The notes below the pieces were generated by a model. It did not search any database, had not been told where the DNA came from, and worked only from the letters and a program-made list of their open reading frames with translations. A stretch of DNA of 64,000 nucleotides. Source: Pseudomonadota bacterium (GTDB lineage Bacteria > Cyanobacteriota > Vampirovibrionia > Obscuribacterales > Obscuribacteraceae). The stretch spans positions 124,001 through 188,000 of the forward strand of contig JAJPGY010000013.1 in assembly GCA_021325555.1 (NCBI GenBank), given 5' to 3'. The translations under genes were made by a program, and so were the position numbers. Every line of letters begins with the position of its first letter. The first letter of the stretch is position 1. Below, one piece after another: positions 1-8,417 of the stretch.

Positions 1-105
1 GCATAACCTTACCTTCAAACGGACAGGCAAGATTCTACCAGGATTTTCCCTCTTTCCAGGGGCGCCGCCTGAACATAAAATGGGGGAAGAGGTTGTTTTG
101 ATGTA

Positions 106-1275
106 ATGCGCCGGACGCCCGCCTATCTTTTCATCGCCTGGGCCCTGCTGCCCATCTGGATTGCCGGCGGGCAGGCGCGTGTCCTCAAGCCATTGTCCTC
201 AGCCTCGGAGTCTTTACGCATCCTGCGCAGCGAGGCGCTGGAGGCCCGACTGAACGGGCAGGACGAGCAGGCGCTCGACGCCTACGAAAGGGCGGTGTCC
301 CTGGCCAGGCGGGAGTTCGGCGACAGCTCCAGCTACCTCTCCGATCTTTACTTCGAGATGGGCACCTACGCTTTCGAGACCAGCAAGTTTGAAAGAGCGG
401 AGACCTACTTGATGAGCGCCGTCAAGCTCAACCCCAATTCGGTGACCGCGCGGGTGAAGCTGTCGGAGCTTCTGCGGCTGAGGAACAGGCCGGAGGACGC
501 GGCCATGCAGGCAAGTCAGGCGCTCCTCAAGCACCCCAACTCCATCCAGGCCAGGCAAGCTCTGGCGCTCGCCTACCTGGACATGAACGACCTGGCGCGG
601 GCCAACCGCGCCTTCTATGTTCTGGACGAGGTCCAGCGCGGCAAGGCGGCGCCTCCGCCTGCGCCACCGCCGGCAGTGGCACCGCAGCCGCCGCCCGAGG
701 AGAAGCCGGCGGTCGCATCGGTGCTCTCGCCGCTGAAGGCGCTGACCAAGTCGGTTGCCAGGCCGGAGGAAAAGCCGGCAAGGAAAGCGGAGCCCGGCAA
801 AAAGCCCAAAGCCGAGGCAAAGCCGGCGCCGCCCGCCCGCAAGCCTCAGCCCAGGCCGAAGCCCGAAAAGCCCCGACCCGCCACCAGGGAGGTCAAGCCT
901 AAGGCGGCCGCTCCTGCATTGAAGCCCGAGGCGCCGAAGGGCGAATCGAAGCCGGTCGGGCTGAAGGCCAAGCCGGCGGAGCTGAAGGCCAAGCCGGCGA
1001 AGCCTCCTCGCGGGCTTGTGCCGCCGCCACCGCCGGTAGTGCCGTCATACGTGGTGGCACCGCCGCCGCCGCCATACGGGGCGCCGTCAGGGCTGGGCGT
1101 GACCACCGGCAATCCGGGCTACAGCCTGAAAACCGAGGTAAAGATGAAGCCGAAGGAGAAGCCCAAGGAGCAGGCCAAGGAGGACAAGGCCGCTCCCCCC
1201 GCCTCGTCCGGCGGTTCAGACGACGACTTCCTTCTCGATTGGTTCGACAAGGGCGGCAAGAAAAAGGGCAAGTAG
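106..1275 (+). CDS. TPR-repeat protein with Pro/Lys/Ala-rich linker, membrane-anchored or secreted
   Basis: A 389-residue protein. Residues 1-24 form a basic-then-hydrophobic signal peptide or membrane anchor. Residues about 40-190 contain tandem tetratricopeptide-like helices (for example ALDAYERAVSLA, ERAETYLMSAVKLNPNS, DAAMQASQALLKHPNS), which normally form a protein-binding surface. Residues about 190-360 are low-complexity Pro/Lys/Ala/Glu, probably a long flexible spacer across the envelope. The C-terminus is an acidic-aromatic patch DDDFLLDWFD followed by a lysine tail. The ATG at 106 sits in TAATG, so it overlaps the stop of a possible 8-codon ORF (80-106), and GGGGGAAGAGG lies upstream. 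TPR scaffold is a family-level inference; the partner is unknown. Confidence 0.8.
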   Translation: MRRTPAYLFIAWALLPIWIAGGQARVLKPLSSASESLRILRSEALEARLNGQDEQALDAYERAVSLARREFGDSSSYLSDLYFEMGTYAFETSKFERAETYLMSAVKLNPNSVTARVKLSELLRLRNRPEDAAMQASQALLKHPNSIQARQALALAYLDMNDLARANRAFYVLDEVQRGKAAPPPAPPPAVAPQPPPEEKPAVASVLSPLKALTKSVARPEEKPARKAEPGKKPKAEAKPAPPARKPQPRPKPEKPRPATREVKPKAAAPALKPEAPKGESKPVGLKAKPAELKAKPAKPPRGLVPPPPPVVPSYVVAPPPPPYGAPSGLGVTTGNPGYSLKTEVKMKPKEKPKEQAKEDKAAPPASSGGSDDDFLLDWFDKGGKKKGK

Positions 1276-1291
1276 CGCCGCTTCCACCCGC

Positions 1292-2077
1292 CTACTGGCC
1301 GACGCCGGACTGCGGGGCGGCGTCCGGGCGCGGGAAGTTGCGTGCCTGCTGATTGCCGGGCATGATCTCCGGCAGCCGCTGCCGCTGCTCGGGGGTGAGA
1401 ACGGAACGCAGGGAGAGGAAATCCTCGATCTGCATCTCCTCCATCCGGTCCTGCATCCTGCGCAGCTCCCTGCGCTTTGCCCGTATCTGCTCCTCGCTGG
1501 CGTTGGGATCGAACATGAGCTGGCGCATCTCCGCCCGCTTCTCCCTGAGCGACAGCCGCAACGCGCGGGCCTTGCCGGAGTTCTGCCCGCGCAGCTCGCG
1601 AATTCGCTGCTTCTGCTCCTCGGACAGCCCCAGCGCCCCCAGATTAATGGCCATGCCGCCGACCCGGCCGCCGGCACCCGCCCGCCCCTGTCCCGGGTTG
1701 CCGAACTGCCCCAGCCCTTCCCGTCCGGGAAAACGCCGCCCGGGCATGGCGCCCGTGTCCGGCGCAAACCTGCCTGGTCCGGGCCCGGTCGCACCAGGCG
1801 ACCAGCGGCGGTAGGACCCGCCCTCGAGGTTGTTGCCGGCTTCGCCCGCCGGGCCCGCCTCCTCCTCGAGCTGCCGGCGCCGGAGTCCGCGCCTGAATCC
1901 GCCCTGAGGAGCCGGCAGGCTCGCCCCGTCGCGCCCGAAATCCTGCGCCACAAGCCAGCTTCCGCCGCGCCGGCCGGCCGTGCCCGGCGCCGGATCGCCG
2001 GGGCGAGCCTGGACCGGCTGCGCATAGAGCCACCCCGCCATCGTGAGCGCAACCAGGATCGCCGCAGCCGCTTTCAT
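1292..2077 (-). CDS. Spy/CpxP-like periplasmic LTXXQ-type protein
   Basis: About 261 residues. The ATG at 2077 was chosen because it starts a clear signal peptide (MKAAAAILVALTMAGWLYA) with GGAGGGG just upstream; the open frame continues farther 5' without such features. The middle is Gly/Arg/Pro-rich and probably disordered. The C-terminal half is charged and helical with LGLSEEQKQRIRELR and, later, SVLTPEQRQRLPEI, the two LTXXQ-like elements of the Spy/CpxP/zinc-resistance family. Family members are periplasmic chaperones or stress sensors. It lies directly downstream of an anti-sigma and an ECF sigma gene on the same strand, so it is probably both target and feedback partner of that sigma pathway. 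Confidence 0.75.
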   Translation of the reverse strand: MKAAAAILVALTMAGWLYAQPVQARPGDPAPGTAGRRGGSWLVAQDFGRDGASLPAPQGGFRRGLRRRQLEEEAGPAGEAGNNLEGGSYRRWSPGATGPGPGRFAPDTGAMPGRRFPGREGLGQFGNPGQGRAGAGGRVGGMAINLGALGLSEEQKQRIRELRGQNSGKARALRLSLREKRAEMRQLMFDPNASEEQIRAKRRELRRMQDRMEEMQIEDFLSLRSVLTPEQRQRLPEIMPGNQQARNFPRPDAAPQSGVGQ

Positions 2078-2111
2078 GCCCCCTCCAGTTGCCCGGATGC
2101 CCGGGACCAGA

Positions 2112-2870
2112 TTACATCCTAATGTCATACAGACCGTCCTCGCCGGTGGATAGCCCAATCGCCTCGCCGCAGGCGGAGTGCCCGATTTCGCCAAGCGTGG
2201 CCACCTCCACGCTTGCACCGCGATCGAAATCCTGCCGCGCCAGCTCGCCGTTGTCCGCGACCACGGTCGGCTCACCGGGCCCGCCCCGCCCGGCCGGCCG
2301 GCTGCTGGCAGTCTTGCTGGCCAGCTCCTCTTTTGCCGGGGACAAGGAGGCGCGCTCCCTGCCCCCGTGATGGTGCGGGGCGGCCGCCCGCTCCCCGGGG
2401 CCGCGCCGCGGCTCCTCGCCCTGCGGGGCCACAGCCACCTCCTCCCGCCCTGCCTGCACGGCGGCCGGCCTGGCCCCGGGCATGGCCCCCGGGCCGACCC
2501 TGTGCGTTTCAGCGACTACCGGCCCGTGGTTGGTGCCCGAAAGCGGGCGAAAGGCGATGAAGACCACCGCCGCCGCCGCCGCCACCGCCAGCGAGCCCCA
2601 GGCCAGCGGCACGACCACCCTGGCCGTGCTCCGGCGGCGCTTCTCGATGATAGCCGGAATCTCGTCGGCGATGTCCCTGGGCGGCTTGAGCACCGGCAAA
2701 GCCCTGAGCGTGGTGACCAGCTGACCGATGAGCACGAGCCTTTCGCGGCACGCCCCACACCCGGCCAGGTGCGCCTCGACAAGCCGCTTGTCGGCGCCCT
2801 CGAGCTCGCCGTCGTGGAACGCATCCAGCAGCGGCTCTACTTCCAGACAACTAAATTGACGCTCGGACAT
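2112..2870 (-). CDS. Anti-sigma factor with N-terminal zinc-finger (ZAS/zf-HC2) domain
   Basis: About 252 residues. Residues 1-45 carry the zinc-binding anti-sigma signature H-x3-C-x2-C (HLAGCGAC), which in this family holds an ECF sigma factor inactive. A single hydrophobic segment near residues 90-110 (PLAWGSLAVAAAAAVVFIAF) would anchor it in the inner membrane, with a roughly 140-residue low-complexity periplasmic tail. A GTG at 2879 overlaps the sigma stop codon; the ATG at 2870 has the better Shine-Dalgarno (AAGGTGA, 5-7 nt away) and is preferred. Translational coupling to the sigma gene is evident either way. Confidence 0.85.
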   Translation of the reverse strand: MSERQFSCLEVEPLLDAFHDGELEGADKRLVEAHLAGCGACRERLVLIGQLVTTLRALPVLKPPRDIADEIPAIIEKRRRSTARVVVPLAWGSLAVAAAAAVVFIAFRPLSGTNHGPVVAETHRVGPGAMPGARPAAVQAGREEVAVAPQGEEPRRGPGERAAAPHHHGGRERASLSPAKEELASKTASSRPAGRGGPGEPTVVADNGELARQDFDRGASVEVATLGEIGHSACGEAIGLSTGEDGLYDIRM

Positions 2871-2875
2871 GAGGA

Positions 2876-3577
2876 TCACCTTGGGGACGGGGACGTGCTG
2901 GAGGACGAAGAATAATAGGGCTCGAGCAGTTCGCGCAGCTTCAGCCTGCCGTAGTGCAGCCGGGAGCGCACCGTTCCGACGCTGGTGCCGACCATCTCGG
3001 CAATCTCCTGGTAAGAGAAGCCTTCGATGTCGTGCAGGACCAGGACCGCCCTTTGATAATCAGGCAGGGCCCTGAGCGACGCCTGAATCACCTGGGATTC
3101 CTCTGTCAGGTCGAACCCCTGCTCGGGGCCCGGTCCGCCGTCGGCCACCTGCGAGACGACCGGCGACGGGCCCTCCGCATAGTCCTCACTTTCGGGCGCC
3201 GACTGCGGGTCGAAGCTCAGCAGTTGAAAACCCCGGCGCCTTTGCTTGGCCCGCAGGCAGTCCAGGCAGACGTTGTTGGCGATGCGAAAGATCCAGGCCG
3301 AGAAAGAGGCCTGCCGGCGGAAGCGGTTGAGGTTCTGATGAACCTTTATATATGTCTCCTGCACCACCTCTTCGGCCTCCTCCATGCTGCCAAGAATCCG
3401 ATAGGCCGCACTGTATATGCGGTTCTGGTAGCGCCGGACCAAGGACTTGAAGTGTATGGGGTCCTTAGTCTTCCGGAAACTCTCGATAAGGGCCTCGTCG
3501 CTAAGGTCCACTTCCTTTCTCCACCCCTGATCCGGTCTTCCATAAAATAAGACGCTCGCCGGGTCAAAAAAGTTCAA
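2876..3577 (-). CDS. ECF-family RNA polymerase sigma factor (RpoE/SigW-like)
   Basis: About 233 residues with the two sigma-70 regions of an ECF factor. Region 2 is at about residues 40-110 (LVRRYQNRIYSAAYRILG, EEVVQETYIKVHQNL, FSAWIFRIANNVCLDCLR). Region 4 is at about 165-220 with the helix-turn-helix GFSYQEIAEMVGTSVGTVRSRLHYGR. A roughly 50-residue linker and a serine-rich tail are lineage-specific. The only upstream start in frame is TTG at 3577; an internal GTG (VDLSDEAL) is an alternative. The gene heads a three-gene unit with its anti-sigma and a Spy-like protein, a common envelope-stress arrangement. Confidence 0.88.
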   Translation of the reverse strand: MNFFDPASVLFYGRPDQGWRKEVDLSDEALIESFRKTKDPIHFKSLVRRYQNRIYSAAYRILGSMEEAEEVVQETYIKVHQNLNRFRRQASFSAWIFRIANNVCLDCLRAKQRRRGFQLLSFDPQSAPESEDYAEGPSPVVSQVADGGPGPEQGFDLTEESQVIQASLRALPDYQRAVLVLHDIEGFSYQEIAEMVGTSVGTVRSRLHYGRLKLRELLEPYYSSSSSTSPSPR

Positions 3578-3609
3578 TCCGGCGGCAAAGGTGCCAAAAT
3601 AAAGTCTAA

Positions 3610-4236
3610 ATGATACGCAAACTGGCCATCCTATCCATCCTGGCGGGCGGCCTGACCGCCCTGCCGGCCGCTCAGGCCGCCCCGGGCAGCCCGGAGCCCA
3701 GCGTCGCCGGGGGCGGTGTGTACGGCGACCAGAACGGCGACCTGCCCAACTTTCATGAGGTCCACCCCTACCTTTTCCGGGGCGGGCAGCCTTCGCCTGC
3801 CGGTCTCAAACGGCTCAAGGAGATGGGGGTAGCGACGATCATCGACCTGCGCGCCAAGCCGGAGCAGGTTTACCAGGAGTCCAGCCAGGCGCGCGCGCTG
3901 GGCTTGCGATATATAAATCTGCCGATGAGCAGCCGGGCCCCGACCGGCAAGCAGGTGCGCACGTTCCTCAAGGAGGTGGACAATGCGGCCAGCGGCAGGA
4001 GCGCCGGCCCCGTCTTTGTCCATTGCGCGCACGGCTCCGATCGCACCGGCTGCCTGGTCGGCATCTGGCGCGTGACCCACGACCGGTACTCTTACGATGA
4101 GGCTTACCAGGAGATGCGCAAGTACTATTTCGGACCCAGGTTCATCCGGCTGTCCGGGGCCGTAAAAGAATATGCCGCCCGCCAGCAGCGGGCGACCGCG
4201 CCCCCGGGGGCGCAGTCGCCGCCGGCAAGCCAGTGA
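3610..4236 (+). CDS. Exported dual-specificity/tyrosine phosphatase-like protein
   Basis: A 208-residue protein with a signal peptide (cleavage near AAQAA). The core matches the cysteine-phosphatase fold: FRGGQPSPAGLKRLKEMGVATIIDLR near the N-terminus and the P-loop HCAHGSDRTG, i.e. the HC-x5-R catalytic signature with nucleophile Cys and phosphate-binding Arg. Such enzymes hydrolyse phosphotyrosine, phosphoserine or phosphoinositides through a cysteinyl-phosphate intermediate. The general-acid Asp cannot be fixed from sequence alone. The gene is divergent from the ECF sigma gene (32 bp between starts) and convergent with the retropepsin gene. Substrate is unknown; periplasmic location follows from the signal peptide. 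Confidence 0.85.
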   Translation: MIRKLAILSILAGGLTALPAAQAAPGSPEPSVAGGGVYGDQNGDLPNFHEVHPYLFRGGQPSPAGLKRLKEMGVATIIDLRAKPEQVYQESSQARALGLRYINLPMSSRAPTGKQVRTFLKEVDNAASGRSAGPVFVHCAHGSDRTGCLVGIWRVTHDRYSYDEAYQEMRKYYFGPRFIRLSGAVKEYAARQQRATAPPGAQSPPASQ

Positions 4237-4244
4237 CCGCGGCC

Positions 4245-6611
4245 TTAATGCAGCCCGCCAGGGGCCGGCGATGCCGGCGGGGCCGCCGGGGCCGGCGATG
4301 CCGGCGGGGCCGCCGGCGGGCTCAAGGCGGCCAACTTCTCTTTGGCTAACCTGGACCACGGGTAGAAGCGCAGGATCTCCTTGAGCGCCGCCTTCAGCTT
4401 CGGCGTGTCGTAGAAGAGCTCGGCCAGCTTCACCTGATACCACAGCGCCTGCCAGTTGGAAGGATCGAGCGAGAGGGCCTTGTCCACGTACCTCTGCATC
4501 TGCGCGTAAAGCTTGGCCCGATAAAGATGGACGGCATAATCCACATTGACGTACGGGTCGTCGGGAGCCATGGCCAGCCCGGCGTCCATGGTCTGCCTGG
4601 CCTCGAGCACCTGGCCGTTGTCGCTGTACAAAAGGCTCCAGTCGGCGAGGATCCGCCCTTCCACGGCCCTGTCCCCGCAGCTGCGGGCCAGAGCCTGAGC
4701 CTTGTTGAAGTATTGATAGGAGACGCGCGCCTGCTCGGGGCGGCTCAGATCGTGAGCCATCACCCGGTGCAGCATGCCCAGCCGGCCCAGAGCCCGGGCG
4801 CGATTCTTGACGTCGGCGGCCGCTTCGGCGGCGGCGAGCGCCTTCTGGTAAGCAGCCTCGGCCGCCCGGTAATCGCGGTGGATGACGAGCCTGGTATCGC
4901 CGGCGGTGATGAGCTGATTTATCTCGCCGCCTGCCTTGCGTCCGGCAGCCGGCTGCAGGATAAGGCGCCGGCCCCGGTAATCGAGCGTGAGCACGAAGTT
5001 CTGCCAGAACGGGTTGCCCAGGATGCCGGCCTGGGAGGTCTCGAAAAAGCCACCGCGACCCTCATGGGTCGCGCCCTCGTATGGATAGGTGAAGCGCACC
5101 TTCGGCACCGACAGCTTGCCGATGGCCACGCTGTCCACGACCGCTTCGGCCAGCCGCACGGGGCGCCCGTCGAGCCCGCTGCCCTCCGTAAGGCGCAGCG
5201 GCTGCCCGGCCGCGTACTTTTTGCCCAGCTCGGCAGGAAGGTGGTTGAAGGCCGCCCCGGTGTCCACCAGGAACTCCACCTCGTCCCGCCCGTCGAGCAC
5301 CGCCTTCACCATCAAGCCCGGGCGCTCGGTGACCGGGGCGGAAGCAGCGCCCTCGGGCGCCTGGTAGCCCTGAGCATCGCTCAAGATGACGGCGCGCCTG
5401 CCGTAATCGATCGTCACGGCGAACTGGCTCAGCACATTTGACCCGATGATGCCGGCCACCTTCCGTCCGAGCTGCGCTGATTGCGGGCTCATGTCCAGGA
5501 CGAGCGCATGCACGCCCTCGAGCGTCAGGTTGCCCAGCTCCAGCTTGCGAATAATCGATGCGCTCGTCGCGACCGCGCCGGAGGCCACGGAGATCATCGT
5601 GTTGCCCTGCTTATCCAGCGACTGCTCGGCGGCCGTGCGCCGATCGACCATGGTCTCGCTGGCGCCCGTGTCCAGAAGAAAGTCCAGCGGCTCGCCGTCG
5701 TTGAGCCTGACCTTGACGATGAGCTCCCCGGAGGCGTAATCCACCGGGATCGTCTGCGGTCTGTCCAGGCGCACGGGAGCCGCCTGCCGGGCGCGCCTGA
5801 ACAGTCCGTCGTCGACCGCCGTTTGCAGGTCCACGGCCTCCACGCTCATCTCGAGCGTCTTCTGCCCGTTGGCAAATTGAGCCTGGTGGAACGGGATCAT
5901 GGTGCCGCCGACCGGCCTGTAGCTGGAGTACTCGGTGTCCACGGTGGACGGCGAGCCGGTTGCCGGATCCCGCCGCTGGTAGCTGGAGGCAACCACGAGA
6001 TAGTTGCTCTCGTCGATGAAAAACGTCGTCGGCGTGTGCTCCGCGTGCCCGACCTCGATGGCCAGCACCGGCGTCTGCTTGTACTGCGTGCGTCCGAGGA
6101 AGCCAAAGGTGTAACCAGGCTCCTGCCAGTGGGCGAGCACAAACACCTGGCGATCCCGGTCCTCCTGCAGGACCCGCACCGCTTCAGCCGGCAGATCGGA
6201 GGCCCACTTGCCCCCGGCCTTCCAGCCGGTCGTGCCATCGAATACGGTGCTGGTCGAGGCCGAGACCGCCCCGGGCACCTGCAGATCGATCCGCAGGGCG
6301 GCACCTTTTCTCACCTGGCGAAACTGCATCTGGCTTGCGGTCAGGCCATCTGGCGAGACCACCTTCTCCTGCCCCTGCATGATGCAGTTGATCTCCTGGC
6401 GGGCGAGATTCTGCTTGCCGCCGTAGGCGAGAAGCGTCTTTTCCATGATCTGCGGCAGGTTGAGCTCGCCGGAAGCGGCCGGTGACGCGCCGGGCTGGGC
6501 CAGGGCAGCCACGCCCGGCCGGCCGAAGACGGTCAGGCAGAGGATAAGGGCGAAAACGAGAAGCCTCACGAAACGGGGGCGAACTCCTGATTGACCGCCA
6601 GCCGGCCGCAC
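4245..6611 (-). CDS. Double retropepsin-like aspartyl protease with C-terminal TPR domain, exported
   Basis: 788 residues from the GTG at 6611. A signal peptide lies at about residues 13-38. Residues 45-280 resemble an outer-membrane lipoprotein-sorting-like beta domain. Two pepsin-like half-domains follow, each with the active-site triad context hydrophobic-DTGA: LLDTGAS at 314-318 and LVDTGAA at 450-454. Retropepsins act as dimers, so two copies in one chain could form an intramolecular pair. Residues about 560-760 are TPR-like repeats. The tail is a Pro/Ala repeat encoded by a perfect 27-bp tandem duplication. The start overlaps kdsA by 46 nt; a second GTG at 6569 overlaps the kdsA stop and would give a tidier signal peptide, but GAGG lies closer to the 6611 GTG. 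Confidence 0.82.
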   Translation of the reverse strand: MRPAGGQSGVRPRFVRLLVFALILCLTVFGRPGVAALAQPGASPAASGELNLPQIMEKTLLAYGGKQNLARQEINCIMQGQEKVVSPDGLTASQMQFRQVRKGAALRIDLQVPGAVSASTSTVFDGTTGWKAGGKWASDLPAEAVRVLQEDRDRQVFVLAHWQEPGYTFGFLGRTQYKQTPVLAIEVGHAEHTPTTFFIDESNYLVVASSYQRRDPATGSPSTVDTEYSSYRPVGGTMIPFHQAQFANGQKTLEMSVEAVDLQTAVDDGLFRRARQAAPVRLDRPQTIPVDYASGELIVKVRLNDGEPLDFLLDTGASETMVDRRTAAEQSLDKQGNTMISVASGAVATSASIIRKLELGNLTLEGVHALVLDMSPQSAQLGRKVAGIIGSNVLSQFAVTIDYGRRAVILSDAQGYQAPEGAASAPVTERPGLMVKAVLDGRDEVEFLVDTGAAFNHLPAELGKKYAAGQPLRLTEGSGLDGRPVRLAEAVVDSVAIGKLSVPKVRFTYPYEGATHEGRGGFFETSQAGILGNPFWQNFVLTLDYRGRRLILQPAAGRKAGGEINQLITAGDTRLVIHRDYRAAEAAYQKALAAAEAAADVKNRARALGRLGMLHRVMAHDLSRPEQARVSYQYFNKAQALARSCGDRAVEGRILADWSLLYSDNGQVLEARQTMDAGLAMAPDDPYVNVDYAVHLYRAKLYAQMQRYVDKALSLDPSNWQALWYQVKLAELFYDTPKLKAALKEILRFYPWSRLAKEKLAALSPPAAPPASPAPAAPPASPAPGGLH
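4261..4314. repeat. Perfect 27-bp tandem duplication within the retropepsin-TPR gene
   Basis: Two identical 27-bp units (4261-4287 and 4288-4314) encode the Ala/Pro-rich C-terminal tail of the protease. The unit begins GGGGCCGGCGATGCC and ends GGGGCCGCC. Being a multiple of three it preserves frame, so copy number could vary by slippage without inactivating the gene. Confidence 0.9.
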
Positions 6612-7456
6612 TGGCCCTCATCAGGCAGCGTCAGCTCCGGGAGCGCCCGCACGAGCTCGTGCACCTTCAAGCACTGCGCTATCAAGTCTTTGACCATGGC
6701 CAGCGGCACCTGATTGGGCCCGTCGCTCCTGGCCTCGTCGGGGTTGGGGTGGACCTCCATAAAGAGCCCGTGGCAGCCGGCGGCCACCGCCGCCCTGGCC
6801 AGGGTCGGCACGTAGCGCCGCTGCCCGCTCGATTTGCCGCCGCCGGCGCCGGGCAATTGCACGCTGTGCGTGGCGTCGAAGACCACCGGGCAGCCCTGAG
6901 CGCTGATCATCGGGATCGAGCGGTAGTCGACGACCAGGTTGTTGTAACCGAATGTGGTACCACGCTCGGTCACGAAGACGTTCCTGTTGCCCGACGCCAC
7001 AACCTTGTGCACGCTGTGCATGATGTCCTGCGGCGCCACGAACTGCCCTTTCTTGATGTTGACCACGGCGCCGGTGCGGGCGGCAGCCACCACCAGATCC
7101 GTCTGCCGGCAGAGAAAGGCCGGGATCTGCAGAACGTCCAGAACGGCCGCGGCCGGGGCGCAGTGCGCCTCCTCGTGGACATCGCTCAGGAGCTTCACAC
7201 CGAGCCGGCGCTTGAGGTCGGCCAGCATCTCCAGCCCCCTGGTCAGGCCCGGACCGCGGAAGGTCTCGATCGAGGTGCGATTGGCCTTGTCGTAGGAGGA
7301 TTTGAAGACAAGCGGGAAGTTGAGCTGCCTCGACAGATCGACGAGCGCCGACGCCGTGTTGAAAATGAGCTCCCAGGACTCGATCACGCAAGGCCCTGCG
7401 ATAATGAGCAGCGGCTTGCCGGAGCCGATCTCGATGTCACCGATGCGAACGGTCAA
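6566..7456 (-). CDS. kdsA: 3-deoxy-8-phosphooctulonate (KDO-8-phosphate) synthase
   Basis: 296 residues, the usual KdsA size. It condenses phosphoenolpyruvate with arabinose-5-phosphate to KDO-8-P, the first committed step toward the LPS inner-core sugar. Visible family motifs include AGPCVIES, FKSSYDKANRTS, RGPGL, DVHEEAH, PAFLCRQTDL, NIKKGQF, GYNNLVVD, FDATHSVQLPG and MEVHPNPDEARSDGPNQ. AGPCVIES where E. coli has a Gly-Met-Asn version suggests the metal-dependent KdsA subclass, which uses a cysteine ligand; that is inference. The start is TTG at 7456, with GGAGGG seven bases upstream, giving MTVRIGDIEIG; the open frame runs much farther 5' without KdsA homology. The downstream retropepsin overlaps its 3' end. 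Confidence 0.93.
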   Translation of the reverse strand: MTVRIGDIEIGSGKPLLIIAGPCVIESWELIFNTASALVDLSRQLNFPLVFKSSYDKANRTSIETFRGPGLTRGLEMLADLKRRLGVKLLSDVHEEAHCAPAAAVLDVLQIPAFLCRQTDLVVAAARTGAVVNIKKGQFVAPQDIMHSVHKVVASGNRNVFVTERGTTFGYNNLVVDYRSIPMISAQGCPVVFDATHSVQLPGAGGGKSSGQRRYVPTLARAAVAAGCHGLFMEVHPNPDEARSDGPNQVPLAMVKDLIAQCLKVHELVRALPELTLPDEGQCGRLAVNQEFAPVS

Positions 7457-7597
7457 TGTGATTCCCTCCAGGAAAGACAACATTGTATCGATTATAAGCG
7501 CAGCGGGGATTGGCGGCGACTCATTTGCCTTTCGCACCCGGCCCGCCCGCCAGTCGGCAGCCGCGCTCCGCTTGTCGTCCCACCCTACAATGTTCAT

Positions 7598-7879
7598 GTG
7601 ACCGGCATCAAGATAAATTTGCATGTGCAGCCGGGGGCGGCGGGCACCGGCTTTGCCGGGACGTTCGCCGGCCGGCTCAAGGTGCGGCTTGCCTCGCGGG
7701 CCGTCGACGGCAAGGCCAACCGTGCCCTCATCGAGTTTCTCGCCTCCTATTTTGCGGTGCCTAAATCGTCTATAAGAATAATCGCCGGTGCCGCCTCCCG
7801 CGACAAGACCGTGCTGGTGGAGGGCCACCCGCCGGTTCTCAAGGAGAAGCTCGAGGCCGCCGGCGGGAAGGCAGAATGA
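7598..7879 (+). CDS. DUF167 (YggU-like) family protein
   Basis: 93 residues starting at GTG 7598, the only sensible start since nearby ATGs are closed by stops. The pattern HVQPGA...GRLKVRLASRAVDGKANRALIEFLASYFAVPKSSIRIIAGAASRDKTVLVEG is characteristic of DUF167, a small alpha/beta fold found across bacteria and eukaryotes with no agreed biochemical role. Full family length is present. It is divergent from kdsA across about 140 bp and convergent with the next small gene. Confidence 0.85.
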   Translation: MTGIKINLHVQPGAAGTGFAGTFAGRLKVRLASRAVDGKANRALIEFLASYFAVPKSSIRIIAGAASRDKTVLVEGHPPVLKEKLEAAGGKAE

Positions 7880-7908
7880 GTATTCGCCCCGCCTGCGAGC
7901 GCAGCGTT

Positions 7909-8187
7909 TCAGCGATTGGTCATATGCTTGACCAGCCGGTAGACCGTATGCCCGGCCCGCTGGCTCACCGGCATCACCAGCCCGGTGCGGATGGCCTCGG
8001 CGAGCTGCGGTCTCAGGGTGCGGATGCGCTTCAACTGCCGCGTGCCGCCGGCCATTTCCGGCAGGGTCATGCCGAGCGGGTTTTTATCCAGCAGCTTCAC
8101 CACCCGGTTTTCCTGCGCCTTGCTCGCCGGCTCGGGCCGGGGCGCGGCCGGCTGCTTTTCCTGCGCGGTGTGCTCTAAATCCGACAT
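7909..8187 (-). CDS. Small hypothetical protein, possibly winged-helix-like
   Basis: 92 residues. The first 28 residues are charged and Pro/Ala-rich, likely disordered. Residues 29-90 look like a compact helical unit (VVKLLDKNPLGMTLPEMAGG, LRPQLAEAIRTGLVMPV, GHTVYRLVKH), reminiscent of small winged-helix folds where a final beta-hairpin reads TVYRL. I do not recognise a family. Codon use matches neighbouring genes. The start ATG at 8187 has only a weak purine-rich Shine-Dalgarno. Confidence 0.55.
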   Translation of the reverse strand: MSDLEHTAQEKQPAAPRPEPASKAQENRVVKLLDKNPLGMTLPEMAGGTRQLKRIRTLRPQLAEAIRTGLVMPVSQRAGHTVYRLVKHMTNR

Positions 8188-8417
8188 TCTTATCGACTCA
8201 AGCTGTCCTGAAGATTAGTTACGGTTTGTCCCCGGCCGTAGCAAAATTAAAATCGAGTTGATATATTCGACTCCATTGCTGCCTGAGCGCTGGGACCCAC
8301 ACCCGACAGCAGACCGGGTCTCGCTTCCGGTGTCTCGGCCGCGGAGACGGTCACACTAAATATAGCGGATTTCCAGCCGGATCCCCAGGCGGTGTCCGCG
8401 CTGGGCGGAGCCTGCAC

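Noticed and set aside
1216..2052. Overlapping minus-strand frame of 278 codons in the Spy-like gene
   Set aside because: It is a different frame of the same GC-rich stretch, Arg/Gly-rich with no motif, whereas the called frame has a signal peptide and LTXXQ elements.
3541..3600. TTGACC and TTATTTTAT near the ECF sigma start as a sigma-70 promoter
   Set aside because: The spacing is about 15 bp at best and the elements lie within the likely coding region.
6659..7597. Long plus-strand frame upstream of the DUF167 gene, suggesting a 406-residue protein
   Set aside because: It is antisense to kdsA, and only the last 93 codons have family similarity.
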